Assembly (NCBI GenBank): GCA_017409845.1
Contig: JAFQRY010000002.1
Span: 1 to 64,000 of the forward strand
Direction: 5' to 3'
Source of the DNA: Clostridia bacterium
Lineage (GTDB): Bacteria; Bacillota; Clostridia; Oscillospirales; Acutalibacteraceae
Length of the DNA stretch: 64,000 nt
Numbering within the stretch: position 1 is the stretch's first letter; every line of letters starts with the position of its first letter. This document shows, one piece after another, positions 1-15,165 of this stretch. A program made the position numbers and the translations under genes. The notes under the pieces are model-generated. The model was not told where the DNA came from. It was given only the letters and a program-made list of their open reading frames with translations, and ran no database searches.

Positions 1-1
1 A

Positions 2-1204
2 AGAGAAAAAGAAGTGCGCCACGATGTTATGGCTCATGTTTATGCTTACGGCAAGGTTGCACCCTCTGCGGCAGGCATCATTCATCTCGGCGCAACAAGC
101 TGCTATGTAACCGATAATGCTGATTTGATTATTTACCGTGATGCACTCATTTATCTTCGCAAAGAACTTTTGAGGGTTGTTGCAAACCTTTCGGAATTCG
201 CAGAAAAATATAAAGCTCTGCCGACTCTCGGCTATACCCACTATCAGCCCGCACAGCTTGTAACTGTCGGCAAAAGAGCAACACTCTGGATGCAGGATTT
301 TCTTTCCGACCTCAACGAGATTGATTTTGCGATTGAAAACATAAAATTTCTCGGATGCAGAGGTACAACTGGAACAGAAGCAAGCTTTGTTGACTTGTTT
401 GAGGGCGATACATCAAAAATCGATGAAATGAACCGAATGATTGCATCGGATTTCGGCTTTGATGAATGCTTTGATGTTTGCGGTCAGACATATCCCCGCA
501 AGGTTGACAGCAGGATTCTTAACGCTCTTTCTTCGGTTGCACAGAGCTGTTACAGAATGGCAAATGATATAAGGCTTCTCCAGCACGACAGACAGCTTGA
601 AGAACCGTTTGAAAAGAATCAGATTGGGTCATCTGCCATGGCATATAAGCGTAATCCCATGAGAAGTGAGCGTATTTGCTCGTTGGCTCGTTACCTTATG
701 GCTGATGCAATGAATGCGCCGATGACCGCTTCAACACAGTGGCTTGAGCGTACTCTGGATGATTCCGCAAACCGCCGTATATCAATGCCCGAAGGCTTCC
801 TCTGTGCAGATGCGATTCTCCGTCTTGCACAGAATGTTACCGATGGACTTCATGTAAACGAAAAAATTGTTAAAAAAACAGTAAAAGATTATCTGCCGTT
901 TATTGCAACAGAAAATCTGTTGATGGAAGCGGTCAAAAAAGGAGGAAACCGTCAGCAGCTTCACGAAACAATCCGCAAATGCTCTATGGAGGCAACTGCA
1001 AAAATGAAAAACGGTGAAGAATGCGACCTGCTTTCACGTCTGGCGGCAGAAAAAGAATTCGGTTTAACCGAAGAAGAGATGAATACACTTCTCACCCCGT
1101 CTGCATATATAGGCAGATGTCCCGAACAGGTTGATGCATTTCTCGGCAAGATAAAACCGCTGCTTGTCGGTGTTTCGCACGAAAATACGGAAATAGATTT
1201 ATAA
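2..1204 (+). CDS. purB: Adenylosuccinate lyase (5' end cut by window edge)
   Basis: Catalyses two fumarate-releasing steps: SAICAR to AICAR in purine synthesis, and adenylosuccinate to AMP. The reading frame is open from base 2 ([12 protein letters not shown]..), so the true start lies upstream of the window. The fumarase/aspartase superfamily signature [15 protein letters not shown] is present near bases 625-670 and carries the flexible catalytic serine loop. The upstream [11 protein letters not shown] and TSCYVTDN segments match the substrate-binding regions of the longer PurB type. It is the first visible gene of a plus-strand anabolic operon; guaA starts 17 bases after its stop. Nothing is missing downstream of the truncation. 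Assignment is secure from motif and context. Confidence 0.95.
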   Translation, partial: REKEVRHDVMAHVYAYGKVAPSAAGIIHLGATSCYVTDNADLIIYRDALIYLRKELLRVVANLSEFAEKYKALPTLGYTHYQPAQLVTVGKRATLWMQDFLSDLNEIDFAIENIKFLGCRGTTGTEASFVDLFEGDTSKIDEMNRMIASDFGFDECFDVCGQTYPRKVDSRILNALSSVAQSCYRMANDIRLLQHDRQLEEPFEKNQIGSSAMAYKRNPMRSERICSLARYLMADAMNAPMTASTQWLERTLDDSANRRISMPEGFLCADAILRLAQNVTDGLHVNEKIVKKTVKDYLPFIATENLLMEAVKKGGNRQQLHETIRKCSMEATAKMKNGEECDLLSRLAAEKEFGLTEEEMNTLLTPSAYIGRCPEQVDAFLGKIKPLLVGVSHENTEIDL

Positions 1205-1221
1205 AAACGGAGGTGAACACG

Positions 1222-5799
<4,578 letters not shown>

Positions 5800-5803
5800 C
5801 GGT

Positions 5804-6901
5804 ATGGTTACACAATATAACAGAAAAATTGTTTTAGAGGACGGAAGTGAACACTACGGCTATGCTTTCGGCGATACATCCGACAAGGTATGCGAAATTG
5901 TTTTTAACACTTCAATGGTCGGTTATCAGGAAATAATTTCCGATCCTTCTTATACGTATCAGGCGGTTGTTATGACTTATCCGCTTATCGGAAATTACGG
6001 AATGGCAGATGATGACTTTGAAACAAAAACACCGACTATAGGTGCACTCATTGTTCGTGAATACAACGATTTGCCTTCAAATTTCAGAAGCACGGCAACT
6101 CTTTCCGAAGTTATGAAAAAGCACGGAATACCGGGCATTTACAGCATTGATACTCGTAAGCTTACCCGCTCTATCAGAGATAACGGAAGCTGTAAGGTAA
6201 TAATAACAGATGCCAATGTTTCCCATGAATATTGTATGGACATACTGAAAAAAGCGGATATCCCGACTAATGCGGTTTCAACCGTGAGCTGTGATAAAAT
6301 ATGGGTTTCACCATGCAAAAACGAAAAATATCATGTTGTTGCCATTGACTGCGGAATGAAAATGAACATCGTACGTTCACTCAACAAAAGAAATTGCAAG
6401 GTAACAATTGTACCTTGGAATACTTCTTCCGATGAAATTGAAAAGCTTTGCCCCGACGGTGTGTTTATTTCAAACGGGCCCGGCGACCCGACTGATGTTC
6501 AACCTGTAGCAGAAACTATCAAAGCTCTTAAGGGCAGATATCCGATTTTTGGAATTTGTTTGGGTCATCAGATTATTTCTCTTGCCTACGGTGCAAAAAC
6601 CTATAAGCTCAAATTCGGTCACAGGGGCGGGAATCATCCCGTTCGTAATCTTGAAACTAATAAAATTGAAATCACCTCGCAGAATCATTCCTATGCGGTT
6701 GACTACGAAAGTGTTAAGTCAACGGAGCTTGAAGTTACCCATATCAATTTGCTTGATAGCACGGTTGAAGGAGTGAAATGCGATAAAGATAAAATATTCA
6801 GTGTGCAATATCATCCCGAGAGTGCACCCGGTCCGCAGGACAGTGCATATCTGTTTGACCGCTTCATAAGGATGATGGAGGAGGAAAAGAGCAATGCCTA
6901 A
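5804..6901 (+). CDS. carA: Carbamoyl-phosphate synthase small chain
   Basis: Glutaminase subunit that feeds ammonia to CarB for carbamoyl phosphate, the precursor of pyrimidines and arginine. N-terminal CPSase small-chain domain contains the [17 protein letters not shown] signature; the C-terminal class I amidotransferase has SNGPGDP, the nucleophile elbow GICLGHQ and [13 protein letters not shown] 5804 follows a GAGAGG ribosome site and yields the typical 365-residue protein; further upstream codons overlap purF. Its last 8 bases overlap carB. No arginine gene is adjacent, so the pyrimidine role, in line with pyrG and the purine genes, is the likely main one (inference). Confidence 0.96.
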   Translation: MVTQYNRKIVLEDGSEHYGYAFGDTSDKVCEIVFNTSMVGYQEIISDPSYTYQAVVMTYPLIGNYGMADDDFETKTPTIGALIVREYNDLPSNFRSTATLSEVMKKHGIPGIYSIDTRKLTRSIRDNGSCKVIITDANVSHEYCMDILKKADIPTNAVSTVSCDKIWVSPCKNEKYHVVAIDCGMKMNIVRSLNKRNCKVTIVPWNTSSDEIEKLCPDGVFISNGPGDPTDVQPVAETIKALKGRYPIFGICLGHQIISLAYGAKTYKLKFGHRGGNHPVRNLETNKIEITSQNHSYAVDYESVKSTELEVTHINLLDSTVEGVKCDKDKIFSVQYHPESAPGPQDSAYLFDRFIRMMEEEKSNA

Positions 6902-9900
6902 AAGAACGGATATTAAAAAGGTTCTTGTAATCGGTTCAGGACCTATTGTTATCGGGCAGGCGGCAGAATTTGACTATGCAGGCACTCAGGCTTGCCTTGC
7001 ACTTAAAGAAGAAGGCTATGAGGTTATTCTTTGCAATTCCAATCCCGCAACCATTATGACCGACACAACAGTTGCGGACAAGGTCTATATGGAGCCGCTG
7101 ACACTTGAGTATGTTGCTAAAATTATCCGCTACGAAAGACCCGATGCCGTTCTGCCCGGAATAGGCGGTCAGACAGGTCTTAACATTGCAATGCAGCTTG
7201 AAAAAAAAGGAGTTCTTGCCGAGTGCCGTGTTGAGCTTCTCGGTACAAAGAGCGAAAGCATTGAAAGAGCTGAAGACCGTGAAATGTTCAAAAAACTCTG
7301 CGAAAGTCTGGGTGAACCCGTACTTCCGTCAGATATTGCAAATTCGGTTGAGGAAGGCCTGAAGGTCGCAGAAGAAATCGGTTATCCGGTTGTTCTTCGT
7401 CCTGCATTCACTTTGGGCGGTACAGGTGGCGGATTTGCCGATAATGAGGATGAATTTGTTCCTCTTATGAAACATGCTCTTTCTCTTTCTCCTGTCAGTC
7501 AGGTGCTGATTGAAAAGAGCATCAAAGGCTATAAAGAAATCGAATATGAAGTTATGCGTGACAGCAACGACACGGCAATAACCATCTGTAATATGGAAAA
7601 TATTGACCCCGTCGGAATTCACACAGGAGACTCAATCGTTGTATGTCCGTCACAAACACTTACAAACAAAGAATATCATATGCTGCGCGACAGTGCTCTC
7701 AAAATAATCCGTGCACTTGAAATTGAGGGAGGCTGTAATGTTCAGTTTGCACTTGACCCCAAATCGTTTCAATATTATTTGATTGAGGTCAACCCCAGAG
7801 TCTCACGCTCATCAGCTCTTGCTTCAAAGGCAAGCGGATATCCGATTGCAAGGGTGTCTGCCAAAATCGGAATAGGAATGACGCTTGATGAAATAAGAAT
7901 TGCAAACACACCGGCGTCATTTGAACCGACTCTTGACTATGTTGTAACGAAAATGCCCCGTTTTCCGTTTGATAAGTTTGCAGATGCCAACAATTCTCTC
8001 GGTACTCAGATGAAGGCAACGGGTGAAGTTATGAGCATAGGCAGAACAATAGAGGAAAGCTTGTTAAAAGCAATACGCTCGCTTGAAATCGGTTTGTATC
8101 ACCTCGAAAACAAAAGGTTTGACGGAATGAGCGAAGATGAGCTTACCGAATATATTAAAGTCGGAACGGATGACAGAATCTATGCCATTGCCGAGCTTTT
8201 GCGTATCGGCTGCAGCAAAGAAAAAATTGCACAGGCATCGGGAATTGATGTTCTCTTTATCAACAAGTTAAAAAACATTATTGATAAAGAAACCGAAATC
8301 AAAACCAACCCTTTAAACATGGATGTTTTACGTGTTGCAAAGAAAACGGGCTTTTCTGACAGAGAAATTGCAAAACTGTGGAATTTGAGCGAAACTGAAA
8401 TATTTAAAATCAGAAAATATGCAGGGATAATTCCAGTCTACAAGATGATTGATACCTGTGCTTCGGAATTTGACAGCTATGTTCCTTATTTTTATTCAAC
8501 CTACGAGGAAGAAAATGAGTCGGTCGTATCCGACAATAAAAAGGTTATTGTTCTCGGCTCGGGACCTATCCGAATAGGTCAGGGTGTTGAGTTTGATTAT
8601 TCAACCGTTCACGCAGTCAAAACCATAAAAGCGGCTGGCTATGAAGCAATAATCATTAACAACAACCCTGAAACCGTTTCAACCGATTACACCTGCTCCG
8701 ATAAGCTCTATTTTGAACCGCTTTGCGTTGAAGATGTTATGAATGTCATAGAGCTTGAAAAGCCGATGGGCATTATCGCAACTCTCGGCGGTCAGACAGC
8801 AATCAACCTTGCTCAGCCTCTCCGTGACAGAGGCGTGAATATTATCGGAACAAACTGCGAGGCCATTGAAAAAGCGGAAAACAGAGATGCATTTGAAAAA
8901 TTGCTTTCGGAGCTTGAGATTCCTCAGCCCAAGGGTCGGGCAGTCACAAACATCGAAGCGGGCATACGAGCGGCTGAAGAAATCGGCTATCCCGTGCTTG
9001 TAAGACCCAGCTTTGTTCTTGGTGGCAGAGCTATGCAGATTGTGGCGAAGGAAGAGCATCTGCGCCATTACTTGAAAACCGCCGTTGAGATTGATGAGGA
9101 TAAGCCCGTGCTTGTTGATAGATATATCAGAGGCAAAGAGGTTGAGATTGATGCTGTCTGCGACGGAAAAAAAGTTTTTGTTCCGGGAATAATGGAGCTT
9201 GTTGAAAGAACAGGCATCCATTCCGGTGACTCAATAAGTGTTTATCCCTCTTTCAGCATTTCTCAAAGGGTTAAAGACACTATTCTTGAATATACCGAAA
9301 AACTTGGATTAGGAATCGGAATTATCGGCCTTTTCAACATTCAGTTTATTGTTGATGAAAACGAGAATGTTTATATCATCGAGGTTAACCCGCGTTCGTC
9401 AAGAACAGTTCCGTTTCTTTCAAAAGCAACGGGTTTCAGTCTTGCGGATATTGCAACCTATGCAATTCTCGGTAAAAGCCTTGAAGAGCAGAGAATTACG
9501 GAAATTTATCCAAAAGAAAAAGAATGTTTTTATGTTAAAGTTCCTGCTTTTTCATTCTCAAAGCTTAACGGCATGGATGCTTATCTTTCGCCCGAAATGA
9601 AATCAACAGGTGAAGCAATCGGCTACGATAAAAAGCTCCACCGTGCGATGTATAAAGCAATGACCGCATCGGGAATGAAGCTTCAGAATTACGGAACGGT
9701 TATTGTAACACTTGCCGATGAAGATAAGGAAGAAGCTTTGCCTCTTGTAAGAAGATTTTACGATATGGGCTTTAATATTGAAGCAACGAGCATGACGGCG
9801 GAATTTCTTAAATCAAACGGAATAAGAACACGCTCAAGAGGCAAGCCGAGTGAGGGAAGTTCAGAAATTCTTGACTCTATTAAGGCGGGATATGTCAGCT

Positions 9901-10073
9901 ATGTTATAAACACCCGTGCCGTGCTTTCGGGTGTTCACTATGAGGACGGTGTGGCAATCCGACGCTGTGCGAGCCAAAACAACATCACAATGCTTACTTC
10001 TCTTGATACGGTTAAGGTCCTTCTCGATGTTCTTGAAGAAACAACATTCAGCATATCAACAATAGACTCTTAA
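6894..10073 (+). CDS. carB: Carbamoyl-phosphate synthase large chain
   Basis: Makes carbamoyl phosphate from bicarbonate, two ATP and ammonia delivered by CarA. Two homologous ATP-grasp halves are visible: each starts with [10 protein letters not shown]../[10 protein letters not shown].., and has an IEVNPR metal-binding motif (near residues 300 and 830). A C-terminal MGS-like allosteric domain follows from about residue 930. 1059 residues, the usual length. ATG 6894 overlaps carA by 8 bases and has GGAGG just upstream. dapF starts 12 bases downstream after its own AAGGAGG site, so transcription likely continues into lysine genes. Confidence 0.97.
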   Translation: MPKRTDIKKVLVIGSGPIVIGQAAEFDYAGTQACLALKEEGYEVILCNSNPATIMTDTTVADKVYMEPLTLEYVAKIIRYERPDAVLPGIGGQTGLNIAMQLEKKGVLAECRVELLGTKSESIERAEDREMFKKLCESLGEPVLPSDIANSVEEGLKVAEEIGYPVVLRPAFTLGGTGGGFADNEDEFVPLMKHALSLSPVSQVLIEKSIKGYKEIEYEVMRDSNDTAITICNMENIDPVGIHTGDSIVVCPSQTLTNKEYHMLRDSALKIIRALEIEGGCNVQFALDPKSFQYYLIEVNPRVSRSSALASKASGYPIARVSAKIGIGMTLDEIRIANTPASFEPTLDYVVTKMPRFPFDKFADANNSLGTQMKATGEVMSIGRTIEESLLKAIRSLEIGLYHLENKRFDGMSEDELTEYIKVGTDDRIYAIAELLRIGCSKEKIAQASGIDVLFINKLKNIIDKETEIKTNPLNMDVLRVAKKTGFSDREIAKLWNLSETEIFKIRKYAGIIPVYKMIDTCASEFDSYVPYFYSTYEEENESVVSDNKKVIVLGSGPIRIGQGVEFDYSTVHAVKTIKAAGYEAIIINNNPETVSTDYTCSDKLYFEPLCVEDVMNVIELEKPMGIIATLGGQTAINLAQPLRDRGVNIIGTNCEAIEKAENRDAFEKLLSELEIPQPKGRAVTNIEAGIRAAEEIGYPVLVRPSFVLGGRAMQIVAKEEHLRHYLKTAVEIDEDKPVLVDRYIRGKEVEIDAVCDGKKVFVPGIMELVERTGIHSGDSISVYPSFSISQRVKDTILEYTEKLGLGIGIIGLFNIQFIVDENENVYIIEVNPRSSRTVPFLSKATGFSLADIATYAILGKSLEEQRITEIYPKEKECFYVKVPAFSFSKLNGMDAYLSPEMKSTGEAIGYDKKLHRAMYKAMTASGMKLQNYGTVIVTLADEDKEEALPLVRRFYDMGFNIEATSMTAEFLKSNGIRTRSRGKPSEGSSEILDSIKAGYVSYVINTRAVLSGVHYEDGVAIRRCASQNNITMLTSLDTVKVLLDVLEETTFSISTIDS

Positions 10074-10085
10074 GGAGGAATTATT

Positions 10086-10874
10086 ATGCGTTTTACCAAA
10101 ATGCACGGCTTAGGCAACGATTATCTGTATCATTACGGAGAAATAGAAAAACCTGCCGATGTGTCAATAAAACTTTCGGAGCGTCATTTCGGAATCGGTT
10201 CTGACGGTATTATTCTTATTACTCCGTCAGATTGTGCGGATTTTAAAATGCGTATTTTCAATGCTGACGGCAGCGAAGCAAAAATGTGCGGCAACGGTAT
10301 ACGCTGTGTCGGTAAATACGTTTTTGATAAAGGGTATACCGACAAAACTCACCTGACTGTTGAAACTCTTTCTGGCATCAAAACGCTGGATTTAAAAACG
10401 GTTGGAGGTAAGGCAGTATATGCAACCGTTGATATGGGTAAGTGCAAAGTAAACAAGGCTGTTACTCTTGAAGCACTTAATCGGGAAGTTACACTTCTTC
10501 CGGTATCCATGGGAAATCCGCATGCCGTTATTTTTGTTAAGGATGCGGAAAATGCACCGCTCACAACTCTCGGTGCAGCTCTTGAACATCACGAATTTTT
10601 CCCCGACGGAGTTAATGTTGAATTCGTTCAGGTGATTGACAGCCTGACATTGAGAATGAGAGTGTGGGAGCGTGGCAGCGGCATAACAATGGCTTGCGGC
10701 ACAGGCTCCTGCGCAAGTGTTGCGGCGGCAGTTGCAATGGGATATTGCCGTGAAAATGAGTTGGTGACCGTTAAGCTTGACGGCGGTGATCTTAGTGTAA
10801 AAATGCTGCCCGATAAAACCGTTATGATGACAGGTCCTGCAAAAACAGTTTGTGAATGTGAGGTTGATATGTGA
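10086..10874 (+). CDS. dapF: Diaminopimelate epimerase
   Basis: Interconverts LL- and meso-diaminopimelate for peptidoglycan and lysine. Both catalytic cysteines are visible: MCGNGIRC (about residue 66) and MACGTGSCAS (about residue 200). The N-terminus MRFTKMHGLGNDY is the family signature. 262 residues, slightly short but normal for clostridia. AAGGAGG at about 10073-10079 precedes the ATG. Its stop overlaps the dapL start, and the two enzymes act consecutively, since DapL supplies LL-diaminopimelate. This argues for co-regulation. Confidence 0.95.
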   Translation: MRFTKMHGLGNDYLYHYGEIEKPADVSIKLSERHFGIGSDGIILITPSDCADFKMRIFNADGSEAKMCGNGIRCVGKYVFDKGYTDKTHLTVETLSGIKTLDLKTVGGKAVYATVDMGKCKVNKAVTLEALNREVTLLPVSMGNPHAVIFVKDAENAPLTTLGAALEHHEFFPDGVNVEFVQVIDSLTLRMRVWERGSGITMACGTGSCASVAAAVAMGYCRENELVTVKLDGGDLSVKMLPDKTVMMTGPAKTVCECEVDM

Positions 10875-12061
10875 TGACACCGAATACAAATTATGCCAAC
10901 TTGAAGGATTCTTATCTTTTCTATAACATAGCTCAAAAAACGAAGGCATATCTTGAAGCAAATCCCGATAAGCATCTTTACCGAATGGGTATCGGCGATG
11001 TTTCTATCCCGCTTTGCGATGCGGTTATAAATGCTTTACACGAAGCTGTTGACGATCAGGCGGTAAAAGAAAATTTTCATGGCTATATGCCTGAATGCGG
11101 TGCACCGTTTCTGCGTAAAGCGATTGCAGATTATTATGCCGTAAACGGAGTAAATGTTTCTGCTGATGAGGTGTTTGTTTCAAGCGGAGCAAGCGACGAG
11201 CTTGGTGATATCCTTGATCTTTTTGACAAGGACAGCTCGGCTCTTGTGATTGAGCCTGCATATCCTGCCTATGTTGATGCAAATATTATGGCAGGCAGAA
11301 ACATAATTCATCTTGCATCAGGTGAAGAAAACGGATTTCTTCCCGAACCCGATGAAAGCACAGTTGCCGACATTATTTATATCTGCTCTCCCAATAATCC
11401 TACCGGAGCGGTGTTCAGCCGAAATCAGCTTCAGGCATGGGTTGATTTTGCGAATGAAAAAGGCTCGGTAATTCTTTTTGATGCGGCCTACGAAGCTTTT
11501 ATTGAAGACGAATCACTGCCTCACAGTATCTTTGAACTTGACGGTGCTGAAACCTGTGCAATAGAAATATGCTCACTTTCAAAAACGGCAGGTTTTACGG
11601 GAACAAGGCTTGGTTATACAGTTATTCCGAAACGTCTTATAAGAAATGGTATGAGCCTTAATGGGATGTGGGTAAGAAACCGTACAACCAAAACAAACGG
11701 TGTATCCTACATTATTCAAAAAGGCGGAGCAGCAGTATTCACTCCCGAAGGACAGGAGCAAATCCACAACAATATTCAAATATATAAGAACAATGCAAAG
11801 GTGCTGACAGAAGCTCTTGACGAGCTTGGTATTTGGTATACGGGCGGCAAAAATGCGCCGTATATCTGGCTTAAGTGCCCGAACGGTATGGGTAGTTGGG
11901 AGTTCTTTGACTATCTTCTCAATGAGGTTCAGGTTGTCGGTACTCCGGGTGAAGGCTTTGGTACCTGCGGCGAAGGGTATTTCAGATTTTCAACCTTCGG
12001 AAGCCCCGAAGATACAAAAGAAGCAGCCCGCCGTCTGGTGAAGCTGCTCGGAAAGAAGTAA
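10874..12061 (+). CDS. dapL: LL-diaminopimelate aminotransferase
   Basis: PLP enzyme that converts tetrahydrodipicolinate directly to LL-diaminopimelate, bypassing the succinylase or acetylase branch. Fold type I aminotransferase of about 395 residues; the PLP lysine lies in SLSKTAGFTGTRLGY and the PNNPTGAVF motif precedes it. The opening TNYANLKDSYLFYNIAQK and RMGIGDVSIPL segments are typical for DapL rather than ordinary aspartate aminotransferases. ATG 10874 overlaps the last base of the dapF stop; GTG 10871 is an equally in-frame alternative. Substrate is inferred from sequence style and the dapF/lysA context. Confidence 0.92.
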   Translation: MTPNTNYANLKDSYLFYNIAQKTKAYLEANPDKHLYRMGIGDVSIPLCDAVINALHEAVDDQAVKENFHGYMPECGAPFLRKAIADYYAVNGVNVSADEVFVSSGASDELGDILDLFDKDSSALVIEPAYPAYVDANIMAGRNIIHLASGEENGFLPEPDESTVADIIYICSPNNPTGAVFSRNQLQAWVDFANEKGSVILFDAAYEAFIEDESLPHSIFELDGAETCAIEICSLSKTAGFTGTRLGYTVIPKRLIRNGMSLNGMWVRNRTTKTNGVSYIIQKGGAAVFTPEGQEQIHNNIQIYKNNAKVLTEALDELGIWYTGGKNAPYIWLKCPNGMGSWEFFDYLLNEVQVVGTPGEGFGTCGEGYFRFSTFGSPEDTKEAARRLVKLLGKK

Positions 12062-12067
12062 TTGGAA

Positions 12068-12796
12068 ATGCGTGATTATAAAAAAGAATTTGAAAACAGA
12101 GTTGAATTCATAAAATCCGTTTTGTCTCAAAGCGGCGCAAAGGGAATTGTTTACGGAAACAGCGGTGGCAAAGATTCTGCCTTGGTCGGTATTCTTTGTA
12201 AAGCTGCCTGTGATAACACGGTAGGCATTATTATGCCGTGCACCTCAAAAAGAAATTATGATGAAGATACCGTCGATGCCGAAACCATTGCAGAGAAATA
12301 CGAAATCGAAACCAGAACGGTTGACTTGACTCCCGTGAAGGAAGCGGAAATTGCGAGTATTACGGATGTAACGGAATTAAATGAATCAGCTCTTGCAAAT
12401 ATGGCACCCCGAATCCGTATGTTGACATTGTATTCTGTCGCAGCTGCTGAAAACAGGCTTGTTGCAGGAACGGGAAACAAGAGTGAAGCCTATGTCGGAT
12501 ATTTCACAAAATGGGGTGACGGTGCTCACGATTTCAACCCCATTGCAGACCTGACTGTTACCGAAATATATGATTTTCTCCGTTTTCTTGATGCACCCAA
12601 ACGCATAATGGAAAAAGCTCCTTCAGCAGCACTGTTTGACGGTCAGACAGATGAAGAAGAAATGGGAGTAACCTATGCAGAACTTGACTCTTTTCTCTCA
12701 GGTGAAAATATTGCAGAGGATAAACGAAAAATAATTGAGCATATGCATAAGCTAAGCGAGCATAAGAGAAAAGGGATAATTACATTTAAGAAATGA
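12068..12796 (+). CDS. nadE: NAD synthetase, ammonia-dependent type
   Basis: Amidates nicotinate adenine dinucleotide to NAD using ATP. The N-type ATP pyrophosphatase P-loop SGGKDSA is near residue 30, followed by MPCTS and the GTGNKSEAYVGYFTKWGDG stretch characteristic of NadE. There is no N-terminal nitrilase domain, so ammonia rather than glutamine is the expected donor. ATG 12068 is preferred over TTG 12062 because the GAAAGAAG ribosome site then has normal spacing. It is inserted between dapL and lysA, a mixed arrangement; no pathway link to lysine is obvious, so shared growth control is the simplest reason. Confidence 0.93.
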   Translation: MRDYKKEFENRVEFIKSVLSQSGAKGIVYGNSGGKDSALVGILCKAACDNTVGIIMPCTSKRNYDEDTVDAETIAEKYEIETRTVDLTPVKEAEIASITDVTELNESALANMAPRIRMLTLYSVAAAENRLVAGTGNKSEAYVGYFTKWGDGAHDFNPIADLTVTEIYDFLRFLDAPKRIMEKAPSAALFDGQTDEEEMGVTYAELDSFLSGENIAEDKRKIIEHMHKLSEHKRKGIITFKK

Positions 12797-12814
12797 AAGA
12801 GAAGGATTGCCGAA

Positions 12815-14116
12815 ATGTTTAATTCAGATAATTTGTCTGTTAACGCAAATAACCATTTAACAGTAGGATGTTATGATAGCGTTGAGCTTGCGAAAGAATT
12901 CGGAACACCGCTTTATGTTCTTGATGAGGATTTAATGAGAAGAAATTGCCGTGAATATAAAACTGCTCTTGAATATCATTATGACGGAAACGGACTTATC
13001 CTTTTTGCAAGCAAGGCTTTATGCACAATGTATACTTCAAAACTTGCTGCCGATGAAGGGCTGGGGGCTGATGCTGTTTCGGGAGGAGAAATTTATACTC
13101 TCTTCAAAGCGGGATTCCCTATGGAAAAAGTGTTTTTTCACGGCAACAACAAAACCCGTGATGAAATCGAGCTTGCAATTAACTGCGGTGTCGGACATTT
13201 TGTTGTCGATAATAAGGAAGAGCTTGAACTGATTAATGAAATTGCAAGAGAGAAAAATTTCGTTCAAAAGATACTGTTCAGAATAAAGCCCGGTATTGAT
13301 GCCCATACCCATGATTTTATAAAAACGGGGCAGATTGATTCAAAATTCGGTGTAGCTCTTGAAAACGGAGAAGCTTTCAAAATTTATGAATATGCAACTA
13401 CTCTCAGCAACATTAAAGTTGACGGAGTTCATTGTCATATCGGCTCGCAGATATTTGATGTTGAACCCTTCTGTGAAGCCGCAAGCGTAATGATGAATTT
13501 TATTGTTGAATTACAAGATAAACTTTCGCTGAAGGTTAATATTCTTAATCTCGGCGGCGGGTTTGGTATAGAATATACATCTGACGATGACCCACTTACT
13601 CCTTCGGAATATATCGGTAAAGTCGCGGAAACCGTAAAATCACTTGCAATGGAAAAGAATGTTGAACTCCCGTTTCTGGTCTTTGAACCCGGTCGCTCCA
13701 TTGTTGCTCCTGCCGGAATAACATTGTATACAGTCGGCAGTATAAAAGAAATCGAGAATGTGAGAACTTATGTGTCGGTTGACGGCGGAATGGGAGATAA
13801 CCCGCGATACATTCTTTATGGGTCAAAATATTCCGTTGTTTTGGCAAACAATGCTGCGGCAAAGCCGGTGGCTCCTGTTACGGTTGCAGGTAAGTGCTGT
13901 GAATCGGGAGATTTGATTCAGGAAAACATACTTATGCCCGAAATCAAAGCAGGAGATACGCTTGCTGTTCTTGCAACGGGTGCTTATAACTATTCTATGG
14001 CGAGCAATTATAACAGAAATCCTCGCCCGCCTATTGTTGCAATAAGAGGTGAGGAAAAGAAGATTATAGTCAAAAGGGAAACATATGACGATATCATAAA
14101 TAATGATTTGATATAA
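12815..14116 (+). CDS. lysA: Diaminopimelate decarboxylase
   Basis: Decarboxylates meso-diaminopimelate to lysine, the last step of the pathway. Alanine-racemase-type TIM barrel with the PLP lysine in ILFASKALC (about residue 67), the glycine-rich LNLGGGFGIEY and the C-terminal beta domain containing GKCCESGDLI, which carries the active-site cysteine. 433 residues, normal. ATG 12815 has a GAGAAGGA site 10 bases upstream. It closes the anabolic operon: the next plus-strand gene is more than 1 kb away and a strong bidirectional terminator lies at 14236-14263. Confidence 0.95.
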   Translation: MFNSDNLSVNANNHLTVGCYDSVELAKEFGTPLYVLDEDLMRRNCREYKTALEYHYDGNGLILFASKALCTMYTSKLAADEGLGADAVSGGEIYTLFKAGFPMEKVFFHGNNKTRDEIELAINCGVGHFVVDNKEELELINEIAREKNFVQKILFRIKPGIDAHTHDFIKTGQIDSKFGVALENGEAFKIYEYATTLSNIKVDGVHCHIGSQIFDVEPFCEAASVMMNFIVELQDKLSLKVNILNLGGGFGIEYTSDDDPLTPSEYIGKVAETVKSLAMEKNVELPFLVFEPGRSIVAPAGITLYTVGSIKEIENVRTYVSVDGGMGDNPRYILYGSKYSVVLANNAAAKPVAPVTVAGKCCESGDLIQENILMPEIKAGDTLAVLATGAYNYSMASNYNRNPRPPIVAIRGEEKKIIVKRETYDDIINNDLI

Positions 14117-14235
14117 ACTATATATGACGGTTTTTGCAAAATGATACGCAAAAATTTTTGTAGAAATATCAATTTCTATGTTTTTTACAAAATCGATAGC
14201 TTGTTTTAGCTCAGAATAACAACTACACAAAACAC

Positions 14236-14263
14236 AAGCCCGCAGGCAAAAACCTGCGGGCTT
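14236..14263. terminator. Bidirectional terminator after lysA
   Basis: An 11-bp perfect stem (AAGCCCGCAGG / CCTGCGGGCTT) with a 6-base A-rich loop. A-rich sequence lies on the left and T-rich on the right, so it can serve lysA on the plus strand and the convergent gene ending at 14269 on the minus strand. Confidence 0.85.
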
Positions 14264-14268
14264 GGTGT

Positions 14269-14844
14269 TTAATACTCGGTTTCGTCGTAATCATCTTCGT
14301 ATTCATCCTCAATAAAATCACGAAAATAGAATTCATCGGGATTACGATATCCGACAAGCTTGCCGAGAAATCTGATTTTATCTGTAAAAACCGTTACAGG
14401 TTGATATGCGTCATCCTCAAAATACAGTTCGCACTTTCCGTCTCTTTCATTTGTAACAAAAGCCGGAATAATAACTCCGTCCAGTTCAATTGCCTGATAA
14501 TCACCGAAATAAACTTCATCAGGCTCATATTTGATTATATATCCCTCTTCAATTCCGTGGTTAGCAAAGCTGCTGTCCCTGATAACAAACTCATTCTTAC
14601 GAAGTGCCACGGGTTCAAGTTCATCATCGAGTAAATAATAACTGCGTTCATACTCGGTGAGAATATCGCTCAAAGATGATGCCCCAAGACTTTTTTGAAT
14701 TGCCGTCATTACGGCATAGGGGAAAATGCAGTTGACATACGGATTTTTGTCAAAGAAACACAGGATTTTTTCTTTCTCAAATCCATATTTCTTTGAAATG
14801 TTTTCGGCAATAATTTCTTGAAGATGATTTTTCAAATGAAACAA
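14269..14844 (-). CDS. Unknown protein with a degenerate LexA/S24-fold-like C-terminal half
   Basis: 191-residue acidic protein, convergent with lysA and alone on its strand. I do not recognise the N-terminal half (residues 1-90), which does not read as a standard helix-turn-helix. Residues about 91-170 can be aligned by eye with the S24 peptidase domain of LexA: SSFANHGIEEGY corresponds to the GDSM..GI.DGD segment with a serine at the nucleophile position, GDYQAIELDG to GD.V.A.ID., and AYQPVTVF..IRFLGKLVGY to the usual domain end. The position of the catalytic lysine (VTVKR in LexA) is occupied by IIPAF. So it would be a non-cleaving fold, if the alignment is right. The C-terminal 20 residues are nearly all D, E and Y. 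Fold assignment is inference. Confidence 0.7.
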   Translation of the reverse strand: MFHLKNHLQEIIAENISKKYGFEKEKILCFFDKNPYVNCIFPYAVMTAIQKSLGASSLSDILTEYERSYYLLDDELEPVALRKNEFVIRDSSFANHGIEEGYIIKYEPDEVYFGDYQAIELDGVIIPAFVTNERDGKCELYFEDDAYQPVTVFTDKIRFLGKLVGYRNPDEFYFRDFIEDEYEDDYDETEY

Positions 14845-15165
14845 CTCCTTGTGTTTTTATTACAGAAGATATATTTCCTCTGCAGAATAATTGTACCAGG
14901 AGTCAATCAGTAACGTCAACGCGTGAAATGTACAAAGATTCGGCTTCATGGCCGGTGAAAGCGCACAAAGCGTATTAATACTACAATTACAAGATAAAAT
15001 CGCAAATTATTGCGATTTTGTCTTGTAAAGTTTTTGTGAGTAGCGTATATTATAAACATTAAACAAGCGGAGGTTGGTCTAATGAGTTTATCTATCAAAG
15101 CTTTATAGTTTACATTAAAATATAGAAAATTTTAAAGAAACGATTCTAATTGAAAGAGTGAGAAT
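14845..15165. other. Intergenic region upstream of the AbiEi-like gene
   Basis: 321 bases without a clear gene. It holds the long inverted repeat at 14988-15027 and an 8-codon reading frame at 15082-15108 (ATG after GGAGG at 15069-15073). That frame could be a leader or the broken start of a lost gene. Nothing else is recognisable. Confidence 0.6.
14988..15027. repeat. 18-bp inverted repeat, possible operator upstream of AbiEi-like gene
   Basis: Two 18-base arms (14988-15005 and 15010-15027) are complementary except for one G-T wobble and are separated by ATTA. A T-run follows. AbiEi-family proteins are known to bind inverted repeats in their own promoter, so an operator role is plausible; a terminator for a lost upstream gene is the alternative. 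Confidence 0.6.

Noticed and set aside
8679-9221. 180-codon minus-strand frame inside carB
   Set aside because: Lies wholly within carB and reflects its codon structure; no recognisable protein.
15082-15108. Eight-codon frame after a good GGAGG site
   Set aside because: Too short to call a gene; mentioned only as a possible leader or truncated start.
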